From NCBI RefSeq assembly GCF_017876755.1, contig NZ_JAGIOO010000001.1, positions 3,643,786 through 3,707,785 on the forward strand: 64,000 nt of DNA. Direction: 5' to 3'. Both the position numbers and the translations under genes were made by a program. Positions 36,637-43,234 of the stretch are shown here, one piece after another. This stretch comes from Crossiella equi (GTDB lineage: Bacteria; Actinomycetota; Actinomycetes; Mycobacteriales; Pseudonocardiaceae). The notes under the pieces are model-generated. The model was not told the origin of the DNA. It saw only the letters and a list, made by a program, of their open reading frames with translations, and made no database searches. The stretch's first letter is position 1, and the number at the start of each line of letters is the position of its first letter.

Positions 36637-36666
36637 CACGGTCCCCTGCTGGCACAGAGGACCGTG
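36637..36666 (+). promoter_or_regulatory. leader hairpin, copy 1
   Basis: CACGGTCCCCTG (36637-36648) pairs with CAGAGGACCGTG (36655-36666), 11 of 12 pairs, around a 6-nt loop, about 30 nt before the start codon of the small membrane protein gene. The inner nine pairs correspond position by position to the hairpin at 39248-39271, with one compensatory change (T-A for C-G). Likely a 5'-UTR element acting on translation or transcription of the downstream gene. Confidence 0.6.
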
Positions 36667-36696
36667 AATGGCATTTGTTCACACACGAAGGAAACA

Positions 36697-36996
36697 ATGC
36701 TCATGGGCATTATAGGTGCGCCCTGCCCAGGAAGTCAGACTCCGGTCGGGTCAGTCCGGCACCACTCCGCACCGCGGGCCACCACCTGGCGGGGTGTGCT
36801 CGGCCGCGTGGTCGCCGGACGGGGCGCCACGCTCCGCACCGGCGCGCTGGTGGTCGTGCTCATGTGCGGCCTGGCGCTGGCCGGGTACGCCGCGGGCGGG
36901 CTCACCGGGCTGCTGGGCATGGCCGGGCTGCTCGCCGTCATCTCGCTCGTCGGCCGCGGTTCCTGGGGCAAGGACCCGGGCGGGGCCATGCCGTAA
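36697..36996 (+). CDS. small membrane protein, copy 1 of a duplicated pair
   Basis: A 99-aa protein: a short polar N-terminus (residues 1-40), then LRTGALVVVLMCGLALAGYA and GGLTGLLGMAGLLAVISLVG, two hydrophobic segments with a Gly-rich turn, ending in a short basic/Gly tail. The second half aligns without gaps to the protein at 39308 (ATLRxxxLVxVxxxGxALxxxxxGLTGLL), so they are paralogues. ATG 36697 has GAAGGA just upstream. Unknown family; two-helix holin-like, toxin-like or channel-like roles are possible. It is convergent with the three-HTH gene and upstream of a DUF397/Scr1 pair. Confidence 0.6.
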   Translation: MLMGIIGAPCPGSQTPVGSVRHHSAPRATTWRGVLGRVVAGRGATLRTGALVVVLMCGLALAGYAAGGLTGLLGMAGLLAVISLVGRGSWGKDPGGAMP

Positions 36997-37013
36997 CAGA
37001 CGACCCCGGGGGG

Positions 37014-37541
37014 TCAGCGGACCCGGTCCCGCACCACCGGAGTGCGGGACCGGAGTCCGACCCCGGCCTGCACCAGCAGTGTGCGCACCGCGGTGTAGGA
37101 GGAGCCGAACCGGTCCGCGAGCTCGCGGATGCTGGCACCCGCGCGGTAACCGGCCACCACGGCGTCGGTATCACCGGGCGGCAGCGCCCGGGGCGGTTTC
37201 GGCACCCCGGCAGCGGACAGGTAGCGGCGCACCACGCGCCGGTCGATGCCGGTGGTCCAGCTGAGCTGGGCCACGGTCTCGCCGCGTTGGTGCCGGGCCA
37301 CCAGCTCAGCGGCCAGCTCGGCGTTGCCGGTGCGGATGCAGGACTCATCGTCGGTGCGCACCCCTGCCTCGATGAGCAGGCGGCGCACCAGGGCCGGGCC
37401 GCGCCCCACCCGGGCGGCCAGTTCGGGGATCGACGTGGTTCCGGCGGCGTACCGGCGGGCCAGCTCGGCGGCGAGCCGCTTGCGCTCGGTGCCCCGGAGC
37501 GGGGCGCACTTGTCAGGTCCGGACTGCGGTTGGCTGATCAC
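37014..37541 (-). CDS. protein of three tandem helix-turn-helix repeats
   Basis: The 175-aa protein consists of three copies of a unit of about 45 residues, each ending in a recognition helix and the phrase (L/A)xxAGV: ELAARVGRGPALVRRLLIEA, QLSWTTGIDRRVVRRYLSAA and ELADRFGSSYTAVRTLLVQA. They resemble resolvase/sigma-4-type helix-turn-helix units. There is no catalytic domain, so it probably binds an extended repeated DNA site or structures DNA. ATG 37541. It lies between the small membrane protein (convergent) and the DUF397/Scr1 pair (divergent). No named family is recognised. Confidence 0.7.
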   Translation of the reverse strand: MISQPQSGPDKCAPLRGTERKRLAAELARRYAAGTTSIPELAARVGRGPALVRRLLIEAGVRTDDESCIRTGNAELAAELVARHQRGETVAQLSWTTGIDRRVVRRYLSAAGVPKPPRALPPGDTDAVVAGYRAGASIRELADRFGSSYTAVRTLLVQAGVGLRSRTPVVRDRVR

Positions 37542-37706
37542 GGGCTACCTCGTGGTGCGTGCGTCTGAGCCTTCCGCTCGTGACGAACCCGGCCGCGGAT
37601 CATGACGGCGCACCAGCCCATCGGTGACACTGTCGGGTGAAGAATCGCGGCGTACCGCCACCAGAGAACTACACACGGTTGCACCTGAAATACGCAGCGT
37701 ACATGC

Positions 37707-37721
37707 TGACACCGAGTGTCA
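37707..37721. promoter_or_regulatory. candidate operator TGACAC-N3-GTGTCA of the DUF397/Scr1 pair
   Basis: A perfect 6-3-6 inverted repeat located 30 bp upstream of the DUF397 start. The second DUF397/Scr1 locus in this window has a perfect inverted repeat of the same 6-3-6 geometry (GTGGCA-ctt-TGCCAC at 59675-59689), suggesting both are autoregulatory sites of the Scr1-type protein. Confidence 0.5.
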
Positions 37722-37750
37722 CGACAGGGGTCTTGGCTCAGGGGGTTCGC

Positions 37751-37981
37751 ATGGACGACTACGACCCGCTCTCGATGTCCGCCGCGTTCGACGCGGGACG
37801 CTGGGAACGCCCGGCCCGGTGCGGCCCGAACGGCGGGAACTGCGTCGAGGTCAACCTCGACAACCCGAGCTACGTCGGGTTACGGGACAGCAAGCTGGCC
37901 CACAGCCCGGTACTCGTCTTCGACAACCAGGAGTGGGGCTCGTTCCTGGCCGCGGCGCGATCGGGCCAATACGATCGCTGA
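37751..37981 (+). CDS. DUF397-domain protein (partner of Scr1-type regulator)
   Basis: The 76-aa protein contains the DUF397 core: GRWERPARCGPNGGNCVEV, a variable strand (SKLAHSPVLVFD) and NQEWGSFLAAARSG. DUF397 proteins are small partners of XRE/DUF5753 regulators in actinobacteria (bldB, whiJ and scr families) and behave like antitoxin- or effector-type modulators. ATG 37751 has AGGGGG at 5-nt spacing. It is followed 47 bp later by the XRE gene in the same direction. The N-terminal 15 residues (MDDYDPLSMSAAFDA) are an extension not typical of the family. Confidence 0.85.
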   Translation: MDDYDPLSMSAAFDAGRWERPARCGPNGGNCVEVNLDNPSYVGLRDSKLAHSPVLVFDNQEWGSFLAAARSGQYDR

Positions 37982-38028
37982 GCGGCGCGGCGGGGAGGAG
38001 CCCCGGTCCCACGCAGATAGTGAGACCA

Positions 38029-38886
38029 GTGAAACTCTCACCCACCACGAGCCGTCGCCACCTCGGCCACATGATCACCGACCTGCGCGAGCGCCAGGGC
38101 ATGACCCAGGCCACCGTGGCCCGCCGGACGGGCCTGACCCAGGTCAAGATCACCCGGATCGAGAAGCAGGTCAGCCCTGTGGACCTGGCCGAGATCCGCC
38201 GCGTCGTCTCGGTCCTCGGCCTGCCCGAGCCCGAGGCGAAACTGGTGCTGTCCCTGGCCTCCGCCTGCCAGAAGACGGAGAAGAAGGAACCGTGGGCGGG
38301 CGTCAGGGCCGCGGTGGCCCCGTGGTTCCGGCAGGTCTTCGAGACCGAGGGCGACGCGACCCGCATCCGCAACTGGAACAGCGAAACCCTCCCGGGCCCC
38401 CTCCAGTCCGACGCCTTCGTCCGCTCCCTGCACAGCCTGGACGGCGCGACCGACACCACCTCGGCCCCGGTGAACATGCGCAAGCGCCGCAAGGACCTCT
38501 TCACGAGCCCCCACCTCACGGCCTACGAATGCATCCTGGGCGAGGGCTTCTTCACCCGCCTCCCCCACATGCACAACCGCGAGGTGGCCCACGACCAGCT
38601 CATCCACCTGGCCCACCTGCTCGACACCCACCCGGCCCTCTCGCTGCGCCTGCTCCCCTTCGACGCCCCCCTCCGCCACCTGGACGCCAACTTCCTGGTG
38701 ATGAACTTCCACTACTCCCCGATTGACTACGTCTACGTCGAACACCTGACCGGCGGCACGTACCTCGACCCGGGCAAGGACATGGACGTCTACCTCGACG
38801 AGTGGGACAAGCTCACCAAGGCCGCCCTGGACGAACCCAGCACGCTGGAGTGGCTGACAGCGAAGGCCGAATCGCTGGCACCCTGA
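38029..38886 (+). CDS. Scr1/WhiJ-type XRE regulator with DUF5753 domain, copy 1
   Basis: The 285-aa protein has an N-terminal helix-turn-helix (residues 10-65: GMTQATVARRTGLTQVKITR, IEKQ) and a C-terminal DUF5753 domain with the typical LPGPLQSDAFVRSL signature (about residue 125), YECILGEGFFTRLP, LSLRLLPFDAP and the YVEHLTGG segment. GTG 38029 is supported because the paralogue at 39738 aligns from its own GTG and both are preceded by CAGATAGYGAGA. It likely autoregulates the DUF397 operon and binds the DUF397 protein. The ligand is unknown. Confidence 0.85.
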   Translation: MKLSPTTSRRHLGHMITDLRERQGMTQATVARRTGLTQVKITRIEKQVSPVDLAEIRRVVSVLGLPEPEAKLVLSLASACQKTEKKEPWAGVRAAVAPWFRQVFETEGDATRIRNWNSETLPGPLQSDAFVRSLHSLDGATDTTSAPVNMRKRRKDLFTSPHLTAYECILGEGFFTRLPHMHNREVAHDQLIHLAHLLDTHPALSLRLLPFDAPLRHLDANFLVMNFHYSPIDYVYVEHLTGGTYLDPGKDMDVYLDEWDKLTKAALDEPSTLEWLTAKAESLAP

Positions 38887-38897
38887 CCAGTGCGGCT

Positions 38898-39107
38898 ATG
38901 CCCAGAGTTCGGGTGAAATTTTCAACCAGCCCGCTCGACGAAGTTCGTGACCTTAGGCCAACCGGAACATGCTCAGACAATCTCCTGCACGCCCAGTGCC
39001 GAAGTCGCCGGGAGCCACACAGCTCCATCACTCACCCGAGTGAAGATCAATTCTCGCCAGCCGAAATAATTAGACAGATAGTCACGATCCTCGACCAAAT
39101 CGACTGA
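38898..39107 (+). CDS. possible small protein of atypical codon use (doubtful)
   Basis: A 69-codon frame from ATG 38898 that lies in the 420-bp gap between the first Scr1-type gene and the second leader. Only about half of its codons end in G or C, unlike the neighbours, which argues either for recent acquisition or against coding. The C-terminus PAEIIRQIVTILDQID is a plausible amphipathic helix. There is no clear ribosome binding site and no recognised family. The remainder of the gap (39108-39247) shows no gene. Confidence 0.25.
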   Translation: MPRVRVKFSTSPLDEVRDLRPTGTCSDNLLHAQCRSRREPHSSITHPSEDQFSPAEIIRQIVTILDQID

Positions 39108-39247
39108 CGCCACAAATACCGCTGGACGTACACCTCAAGCCGCTGGGCGAGTGAGCCGCCGACAGGGTGGAAAATTGCGGCGATTGGGCGGCAATATGAC
39201 ACCAGACGACGGGGAGTCACCCGCCGTCAAAGTCCATTGCACAACGC

Positions 39248-39271
39248 GGCCCCCTGCGCCAACAGGGGGCC
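39248..39271 (+). promoter_or_regulatory. leader hairpin, copy 2
   Basis: GGCCCCCTG (39248-39256) pairs perfectly with CAGGGGGCC (39263-39271) around a 6-nt loop, 36 nt before the start of the second small membrane protein gene. Loop length, the GGNCCCCTG left arm and the distance to an AAGGAA ribosome binding site all match copy 1 at 36637-36666. Confidence 0.6.
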
Positions 39272-39307
39272 CGCGCCGCTGTAGTTGAACTACAAAGGAA
39301 TAGCCAG

Positions 39308-39667
39308 ATGAAGACTGTAGGCGCTGCCGACCCGAATAATCCAGGCCAGGAGCGACGTTCAGCCACATCTCACCCAGTCGGGAAGAGAAAGGGCAGGTCC
39401 GCGCGCCGTCGCCGCGGCGGCGCGGCGATGCACCGGCGGCAGGCGGCCCACACCGGCTGGCGCTGCACGTTCGGCGACATCGTCACCGGCTGGGCCACCA
39501 CGCTGCGTGCCAGCTTCCTGGTGGCGGTGTTCACCAGTGGGGTCGCGCTGATCTGCCACTACGCGGACGGCCTCACCGGCCTGCTCAGCGGTGCCGGCCT
39601 GCTCGGCACCGTCTCCCTGGCGAACCGCCGCCCGTGGGGCAGCGCCCTGAGCCCGGCGCGCTCGTAG
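39308..39667 (+). CDS. small membrane protein, copy 2 of a duplicated pair
   Basis: The 119-aa protein has a strongly basic N-terminus (GKRKGRSARRRRGG, about residues 25-38) followed by ATTLRASFLVAVFTSGVALI and GLTGLLSGAGLLGTVSLANR, two hydrophobic segments aligned gap-free with the protein at 36697. The N-terminal halves differ, so selection appears to act on the membrane part. ATG 39308 follows AAAGGAA by 7-8 nt. A terminator hairpin follows its stop, and 35 bp later the second Scr1-type regulator begins. Function unknown. Confidence 0.6.
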   Translation: MKTVGAADPNNPGQERRSATSHPVGKRKGRSARRRRGGAAMHRRQAAHTGWRCTFGDIVTGWATTLRASFLVAVFTSGVALICHYADGLTGLLSGAGLLGTVSLANRRPWGSALSPARS

Positions 39668-39673
39668 CCACCA

Positions 39674-39703
39674 GCCCCGCCGTGCGGTCGCGCACGGCGG
39701 GGC
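39674..39703 (+). terminator. hairpin terminator after second small membrane protein gene
   Basis: A perfect 12-bp stem (GCCCCGCCGTGC, 39674-39685, with complement 39692-39703) and 6-nt loop, 10 bp after the stop. It separates the membrane protein transcript from the Scr1-type gene that starts at 39738. Confidence 0.8.
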
Positions 39704-39737
39704 TTCCCGGCAGTCCCCATGTCAGATAGCGAGATCC

Positions 39738-40583
39738 GTGGACTATTCGCCGACAACCTGCCGCCGACGGCTGAGCTGGGAGATCAAGGAGCTCATGGCG
39801 AGCCGGAAGCTGAACAAGACGCGGTTCGCCGCCAGGGCCGACCTGACTCCGGTGAAACTGAGCCGGTTGCTCAAGGGCGAGCAGAAGGCGTGCGCGCAGG
39901 ACATCCAAAAACTGATCATCAACTTGGACCTGCCGAAAAAAGATGCCTGTCTGCTCACCCAGCTCTCCATCGGCACCAGGAAGAACGACGGCTGGCGCGG
40001 CGACCGCGCGACGGTGCCGAAGTGGTTCCGCATCGTGCACGAGACCGAGCTGGACGCCACCGAGATCCGGAACTGGACCCCGCACAGCCTGCCCGGACCG
40101 CTCCAGTCGGAACTGCTGGTGCTGTCCCTGTACCAGCTGGACGGAGCCGTGGACATGACCCCACAGGTCCGAATGCGGGAGGCGAGGAAGAAGCTGTTCG
40201 GCAGCCGCCACCTGAAGCGGTACGACTGCGTCGTGGGTGAGAGCTTCTTCAACCACCTACCCCTCCAGCACAGCCGAGAGGTGGCTTACGACCAGATCTG
40301 CCACCTCCGCGACGCGATCCCCCGCGAGCGCGCATTGTCCTTCCGGGTGCTGCCCATCAGCGCGGAAGTCCGTTTCCTCTACCCCGAGTACCTGGTCCTG
40401 CACTTCGAGCACGATCCGCTCGACTTCGTCTTCATCGAGCACCTGACCAGAGGGATCACCATTCCCCCCGGCAAGGAAATGGACCAGTACCTGACGCTGT
40501 GGCGGGAGATCAGCGACGCGGCGCTCAGCCCGCGCCAGACCGCCGAGTTCCTCACCGCGCGGGCCGAACTGCTCCGCCCCTGA
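39738..40583 (+). CDS. Scr1/WhiJ-type XRE regulator with DUF5753 domain, copy 2
   Basis: A 281-aa paralogue of the protein at 38029, similar along its whole length (SPTT-RR start, AxIRNW/TEIRNW, SLPGPLQSE, YDCVVGESFFNHLP, LSFRVLPIS, FIEHLTRGITIPPGKEMD). The helix-turn-helix is more divergent (NKTRFAARADLTPVKLSRLL). GTG 39738 is preceded by CAGATAGCGAGATCC, nearly the same as before copy 1. No DUF397 gene accompanies this copy; instead the upstream gene is the small membrane protein, and downstream is a decayed methyltransferase. Confidence 0.85.
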   Translation: MDYSPTTCRRRLSWEIKELMASRKLNKTRFAARADLTPVKLSRLLKGEQKACAQDIQKLIINLDLPKKDACLLTQLSIGTRKNDGWRGDRATVPKWFRIVHETELDATEIRNWTPHSLPGPLQSELLVLSLYQLDGAVDMTPQVRMREARKKLFGSRHLKRYDCVVGESFFNHLPLQHSREVAYDQICHLRDAIPRERALSFRVLPISAEVRFLYPEYLVLHFEHDPLDFVFIEHLTRGITIPPGKEMDQYLTLWREISDAALSPRQTAEFLTARAELLRP

Positions 40584-40615
40584 CCGCACCGCGCCCCCGA
40601 CGATCGGAGGCGACC

Positions 40616-41148
40616 GTGCAGGACCCTTTCCCGCGCCCGGAGTCAGCCTGACCAAGCCGAGCAACGCACGGGTGTCCGACTACCTGCTCGGCGGCACGGC
40701 CCACTGGGCGCGGGACCAGGAGCTCGACGACCGGCTGCTCGGGCTCGTTCCCACGCTCCGGGCCATCTCCCTGGCCGCCCGGGAGTTCAGCCACCGCGTG
40801 GTCCGGCAGCTGGCCGCGCTGGGGGCCGAGCAGTTCCTGGACGTCGGCTGCGGGCTGCCCACCCTCGGGCCGGTGCACGAGGTCGCCGAGGCGGCGCGGC
40901 CCGGGCTGGTCCGGGCCGAGGGCGTGCTCGACCTCGACCAGCCGGTGGTGATCCTGCTCGTCGGTGTGCCGGACCTGCACCCCGGCGACCTCCTCGCCCG
41001 GTACCGGGAACTGCTGGCACCGGGCTCCTTCCTCGCCCTGTCCCCTGTGGCGGCCGGAGCACCGGGAGCCGGGGTTCGGGGTGGCCCGGGAGTCCGCGGT
41101 GCGGGCCGGGGTGGGGCGCAAACCCGGCTGAGTAGCATGCTCGGTTAG
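40616..41148 (+). pseudogene. degenerate SAM-dependent methyltransferase (DUF574/Methyltransf_19)
   Basis: A GTG at 40616 with GGAGG five bases upstream opens a frame that stops after 11 codons. A different frame (from about 40650) then encodes TKPSNARVSDYLLGGTAHWA and EQFLDVGCGLPTLGPVHEVA, the N-terminal part of the DUF574 methyltransferase family. About 50 residues that should carry the SAM-binding acidic motif (normally VVYVDNDPVV) are missing before LDLDQPVVILLVGV, and the C-terminus is Gly/Ala/Arg-rich nonsense ending at 41148. So there is one frameshift and one internal deletion; the gene is probably dead. Confidence 0.7.
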
Positions 41149-41308
41149 GAAAGTTCCCCTACGAATGGCCGTTATTCCGCGGCCAGCTGGTCGCTTACCG
41201 TTGACCTTGAAACGTGGACGGCATCCTTCCCTCTGCCGCAGCCGGCCACGGACTCGTCGCCATGGGTCTGTTTCCTCACACCGCCCTGGACCGAAAGAGG
41301 GAATCGGT

Positions 41309-42145
41309 ATGTCCGGCAATGGTTGGCGTGCGCGCGCGGTGCAAGCGTTGGCGCTGCTCGTCGCGCTGGTGGCCCTGGTGCTGGTGCCCACGCAAGGGGG
41401 CAGTGCCGCACCGGCCGCGCCTCGGTACAAGGTCCTGGGCCTCTACCAGGGGACCTGGGACGCGGCGCACATCTCGTTCGTCAAGGAGGCCAACCCCTGG
41501 TTCCAGCGGATGGCCACGCAGCACAACTTCTCGTACACGCCCAGCAACGACTGGAACATCCTCACCAACGACTCGGCGCTGAACCAGTACCAGGTGGTGC
41601 TGTTCCTGGACGCCCTGCCCGGCAGTGCCGCGCAGCGGAGCGGGTTCCAGCGCTACGTCGAGCGCGGGGGCGGCTGGCTCGGGTTCCACGTGTCCGCCTT
41701 CAACACCAACCCCGGCGGCTGGAACTGGTACCACAACACGCTTCTCGGCACCGGGGCCTTCCGGAACAACACCTGGGGACCGACCACGGCCAAGCTGAAG
41801 GTCGAGAACCGCGCGCACCCCGCCACCGCCGGGCTGCCGAACGTGTTCACCTCCGCGGTGAGCGAGTGGTACAGCTGGAACAACGACCTGCGCCAGAACC
41901 CGAACATCCAGATCCTGGCCTCGGTCGACCCGTCCAGCTTCCCGCTCGGCACCGACCCGAACCAGACCTGGCGCAGCGGCTACTACCCGATCATCTGGAC
42001 CAACAAGAACTACCGGATGCTCTACGCCAACTTCGGGCACAACGCGATGAACTACGAGACCAACACCGCGCTCTCCTCGACCTTCCAGAGCGAGACGCAG
42101 AACAAGTTCATCATCGACGGCCTGAACTGGCTGGGCAGCCGCTGA
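41309..42145 (+). CDS. secreted ThuA-domain protein
   Basis: The 278-aa protein has a signal peptide (residues 1-33, cleavage near GSAAPA) and a single ThuA/glutamine-amidotransferase-like domain. Visible features are YKVLGLYQGTWDAAHISFVK, DWNILTNDSALNQYQVVLFLD, VERGGGWLGFHVSAF and WTNKNYRMLYANFGHN. ThuA domains occur in trehalose/sugar utilisation and in large secreted glycan-binding proteins; the classic Cys nucleophile is absent, as usual. ATG 41309 has AAAGAGGGA upstream. It stands alone; a role in extracellular carbohydrate handling is only suggested. Confidence 0.85.
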   Translation: MSGNGWRARAVQALALLVALVALVLVPTQGGSAAPAAPRYKVLGLYQGTWDAAHISFVKEANPWFQRMATQHNFSYTPSNDWNILTNDSALNQYQVVLFLDALPGSAAQRSGFQRYVERGGGWLGFHVSAFNTNPGGWNWYHNTLLGTGAFRNNTWGPTTAKLKVENRAHPATAGLPNVFTSAVSEWYSWNNDLRQNPNIQILASVDPSSFPLGTDPNQTWRSGYYPIIWTNKNYRMLYANFGHNAMNYETNTALSSTFQSETQNKFIIDGLNWLGSR

Positions 42146-42149
42146 GCGC

Positions 42150-42566
42150 TCAGCCCGTCTCGCCGTAACCCGCGCTGAGCCAGGACTCCGGACGCATCCG
42201 CACCAGGACCGCGTCCGGAGTCCTGGTGCTGTCGACGTACTCCTGCGCCTGCGCCTGCGGCAGGTACCGGGTGACGATGGCCAGCAGCGCCTCGCGGGAG
42301 GGGTCCGGCTCGCAGTGCGCCGGGCCCTCCGCGGTGACGTAGCGGTACGGCAGCTCCGGCTGCTGCACCGACAGCGTGCACCGCCCGGCCGCACGGATCA
42401 GTGCCGCCTTGCGGCTGCCCGCCCGGGTCCAGACCAGCAGCTCGCCGTCCCGGAAGTCGAACCAGACCGGCACCGCCAGCGGGCCCCGGCCGCCCCTGGC
42501 CACCGCCAGGATCGCCACCCTCGGCTCGGCTAGGAAGTCGGCACGTTCCTGGTCCGTCATGGGCAC
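42150..42566 (-). CDS. pyridoxamine 5'-phosphate oxidase-like flavin/F420-binding protein
   Basis: A 138-aa split-barrel protein of the PPOX/PNPOx-like family. It shows the typical ADFLAEPRVAILAVARGGRGP start, VPVWFDFRDGELLVWT, RKAALIRAAGRCTLSVQ and YRYVTAEG. In actinobacteria such proteins bind FMN or F420 and reduce or sequester various small molecules. GTG 42566 follows GAGGAGG at 5 nt, which decides the start over ATG 42560. Convergent with the ThuA gene (4-bp gap). Cytosolic; substrate unknown. Confidence 0.85.
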   Translation of the reverse strand: MPMTDQERADFLAEPRVAILAVARGGRGPLAVPVWFDFRDGELLVWTRAGSRKAALIRAAGRCTLSVQQPELPYRYVTAEGPAHCEPDPSREALLAIVTRYLPQAQAQEYVDSTRTPDAVLVRMRPESWLSAGYGETG

Positions 42567-42673
42567 GGCGACCTCCTCGCGTCAGGATGTTCCTGGTCAT
42601 CTGTCCAGGAAACGGGCTGCCCGATCGTAAAAGCGATCATCAACCGCCGGTGGTCTGCCGCAGAATTGCCGAT

Positions 42674-43234
42674 ATGAGCAGTTCTGTTGGTTACGACATG
42701 GTCCGGACCTCGAAACGCCTGTCGCGGCACCTGCGGCACGCGCCGGGCGAGATCGGGCTGGTGCTGGGCGAGGGCGGCTGGGTGGCGGTGGCCGACCTGC
42801 TGGCCGCGCTGGCCGCGCACGGCCGGGCGGTGAGCCGCGAGGAGCTGGCGCACGTCGTGGCGCACAACGACAAGCGGCGCTTCGCCTTCGACGAGACGGG
42901 CGAGCGCATCCGGGCCAGCCAGGGCCACTCCGTGCCCGTGGACCTGGGCCTGCCGGAGAGCACCCCGCCGCCGGTGCTCTACCACGGCACGGTGGCCGCG
43001 GCGCTGGCGGCGATCCGCCGGGAGGGGCTGCGGCCCATGCGGCGCCACCACGTGCACCTGTCCGCGGACGTGGCCACCGCGGCCCGGGTGGGCTCGCGGC
43101 GCGGCAGGCCGGTGGTGCTGCGGGTGGACGCGGCCGCGATGGCCGAAGCGGGGCACCGCTTCCTGGTCAGCGCCAACGGGGTGTGGCTGACCGACGCGGT
43201 GCCCCCGGGGTTCCTCGGGCCGGACGCGGCCTAG
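42674..43234 (+). CDS. kptA: RNA 2'-phosphotransferase (KptA/Tpt1 family)
   Basis: The 186-aa enzyme of the Tpt1/KptA family transfers an internal RNA 2'-phosphate to NAD, the last step of fungal tRNA splicing. Motifs: SKRLSRHLRHAPGEIGL (about 11-27), a GGWVAVADLLAAL region, NDKRRFAFDETGERIRASQGHS with the RNA-binding arginine, YHGTVAAALAAI and the VHLSADVATA/GRPVVLRVD NAD site. Bacteria have no known 2'-phosphate tRNA splicing, so its substrate here is uncertain; NAD-linked RNA repair is discussed for the family. Its stop overlaps the convergent hydrolase stop. Confidence 0.9.
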   Translation: MSSSVGYDMVRTSKRLSRHLRHAPGEIGLVLGEGGWVAVADLLAALAAHGRAVSREELAHVVAHNDKRRFAFDETGERIRASQGHSVPVDLGLPESTPPPVLYHGTVAAALAAIRREGLRPMRRHHVHLSADVATAARVGSRRGRPVVLRVDAAAMAEAGHRFLVSANGVWLTDAVPPGFLGPDAA

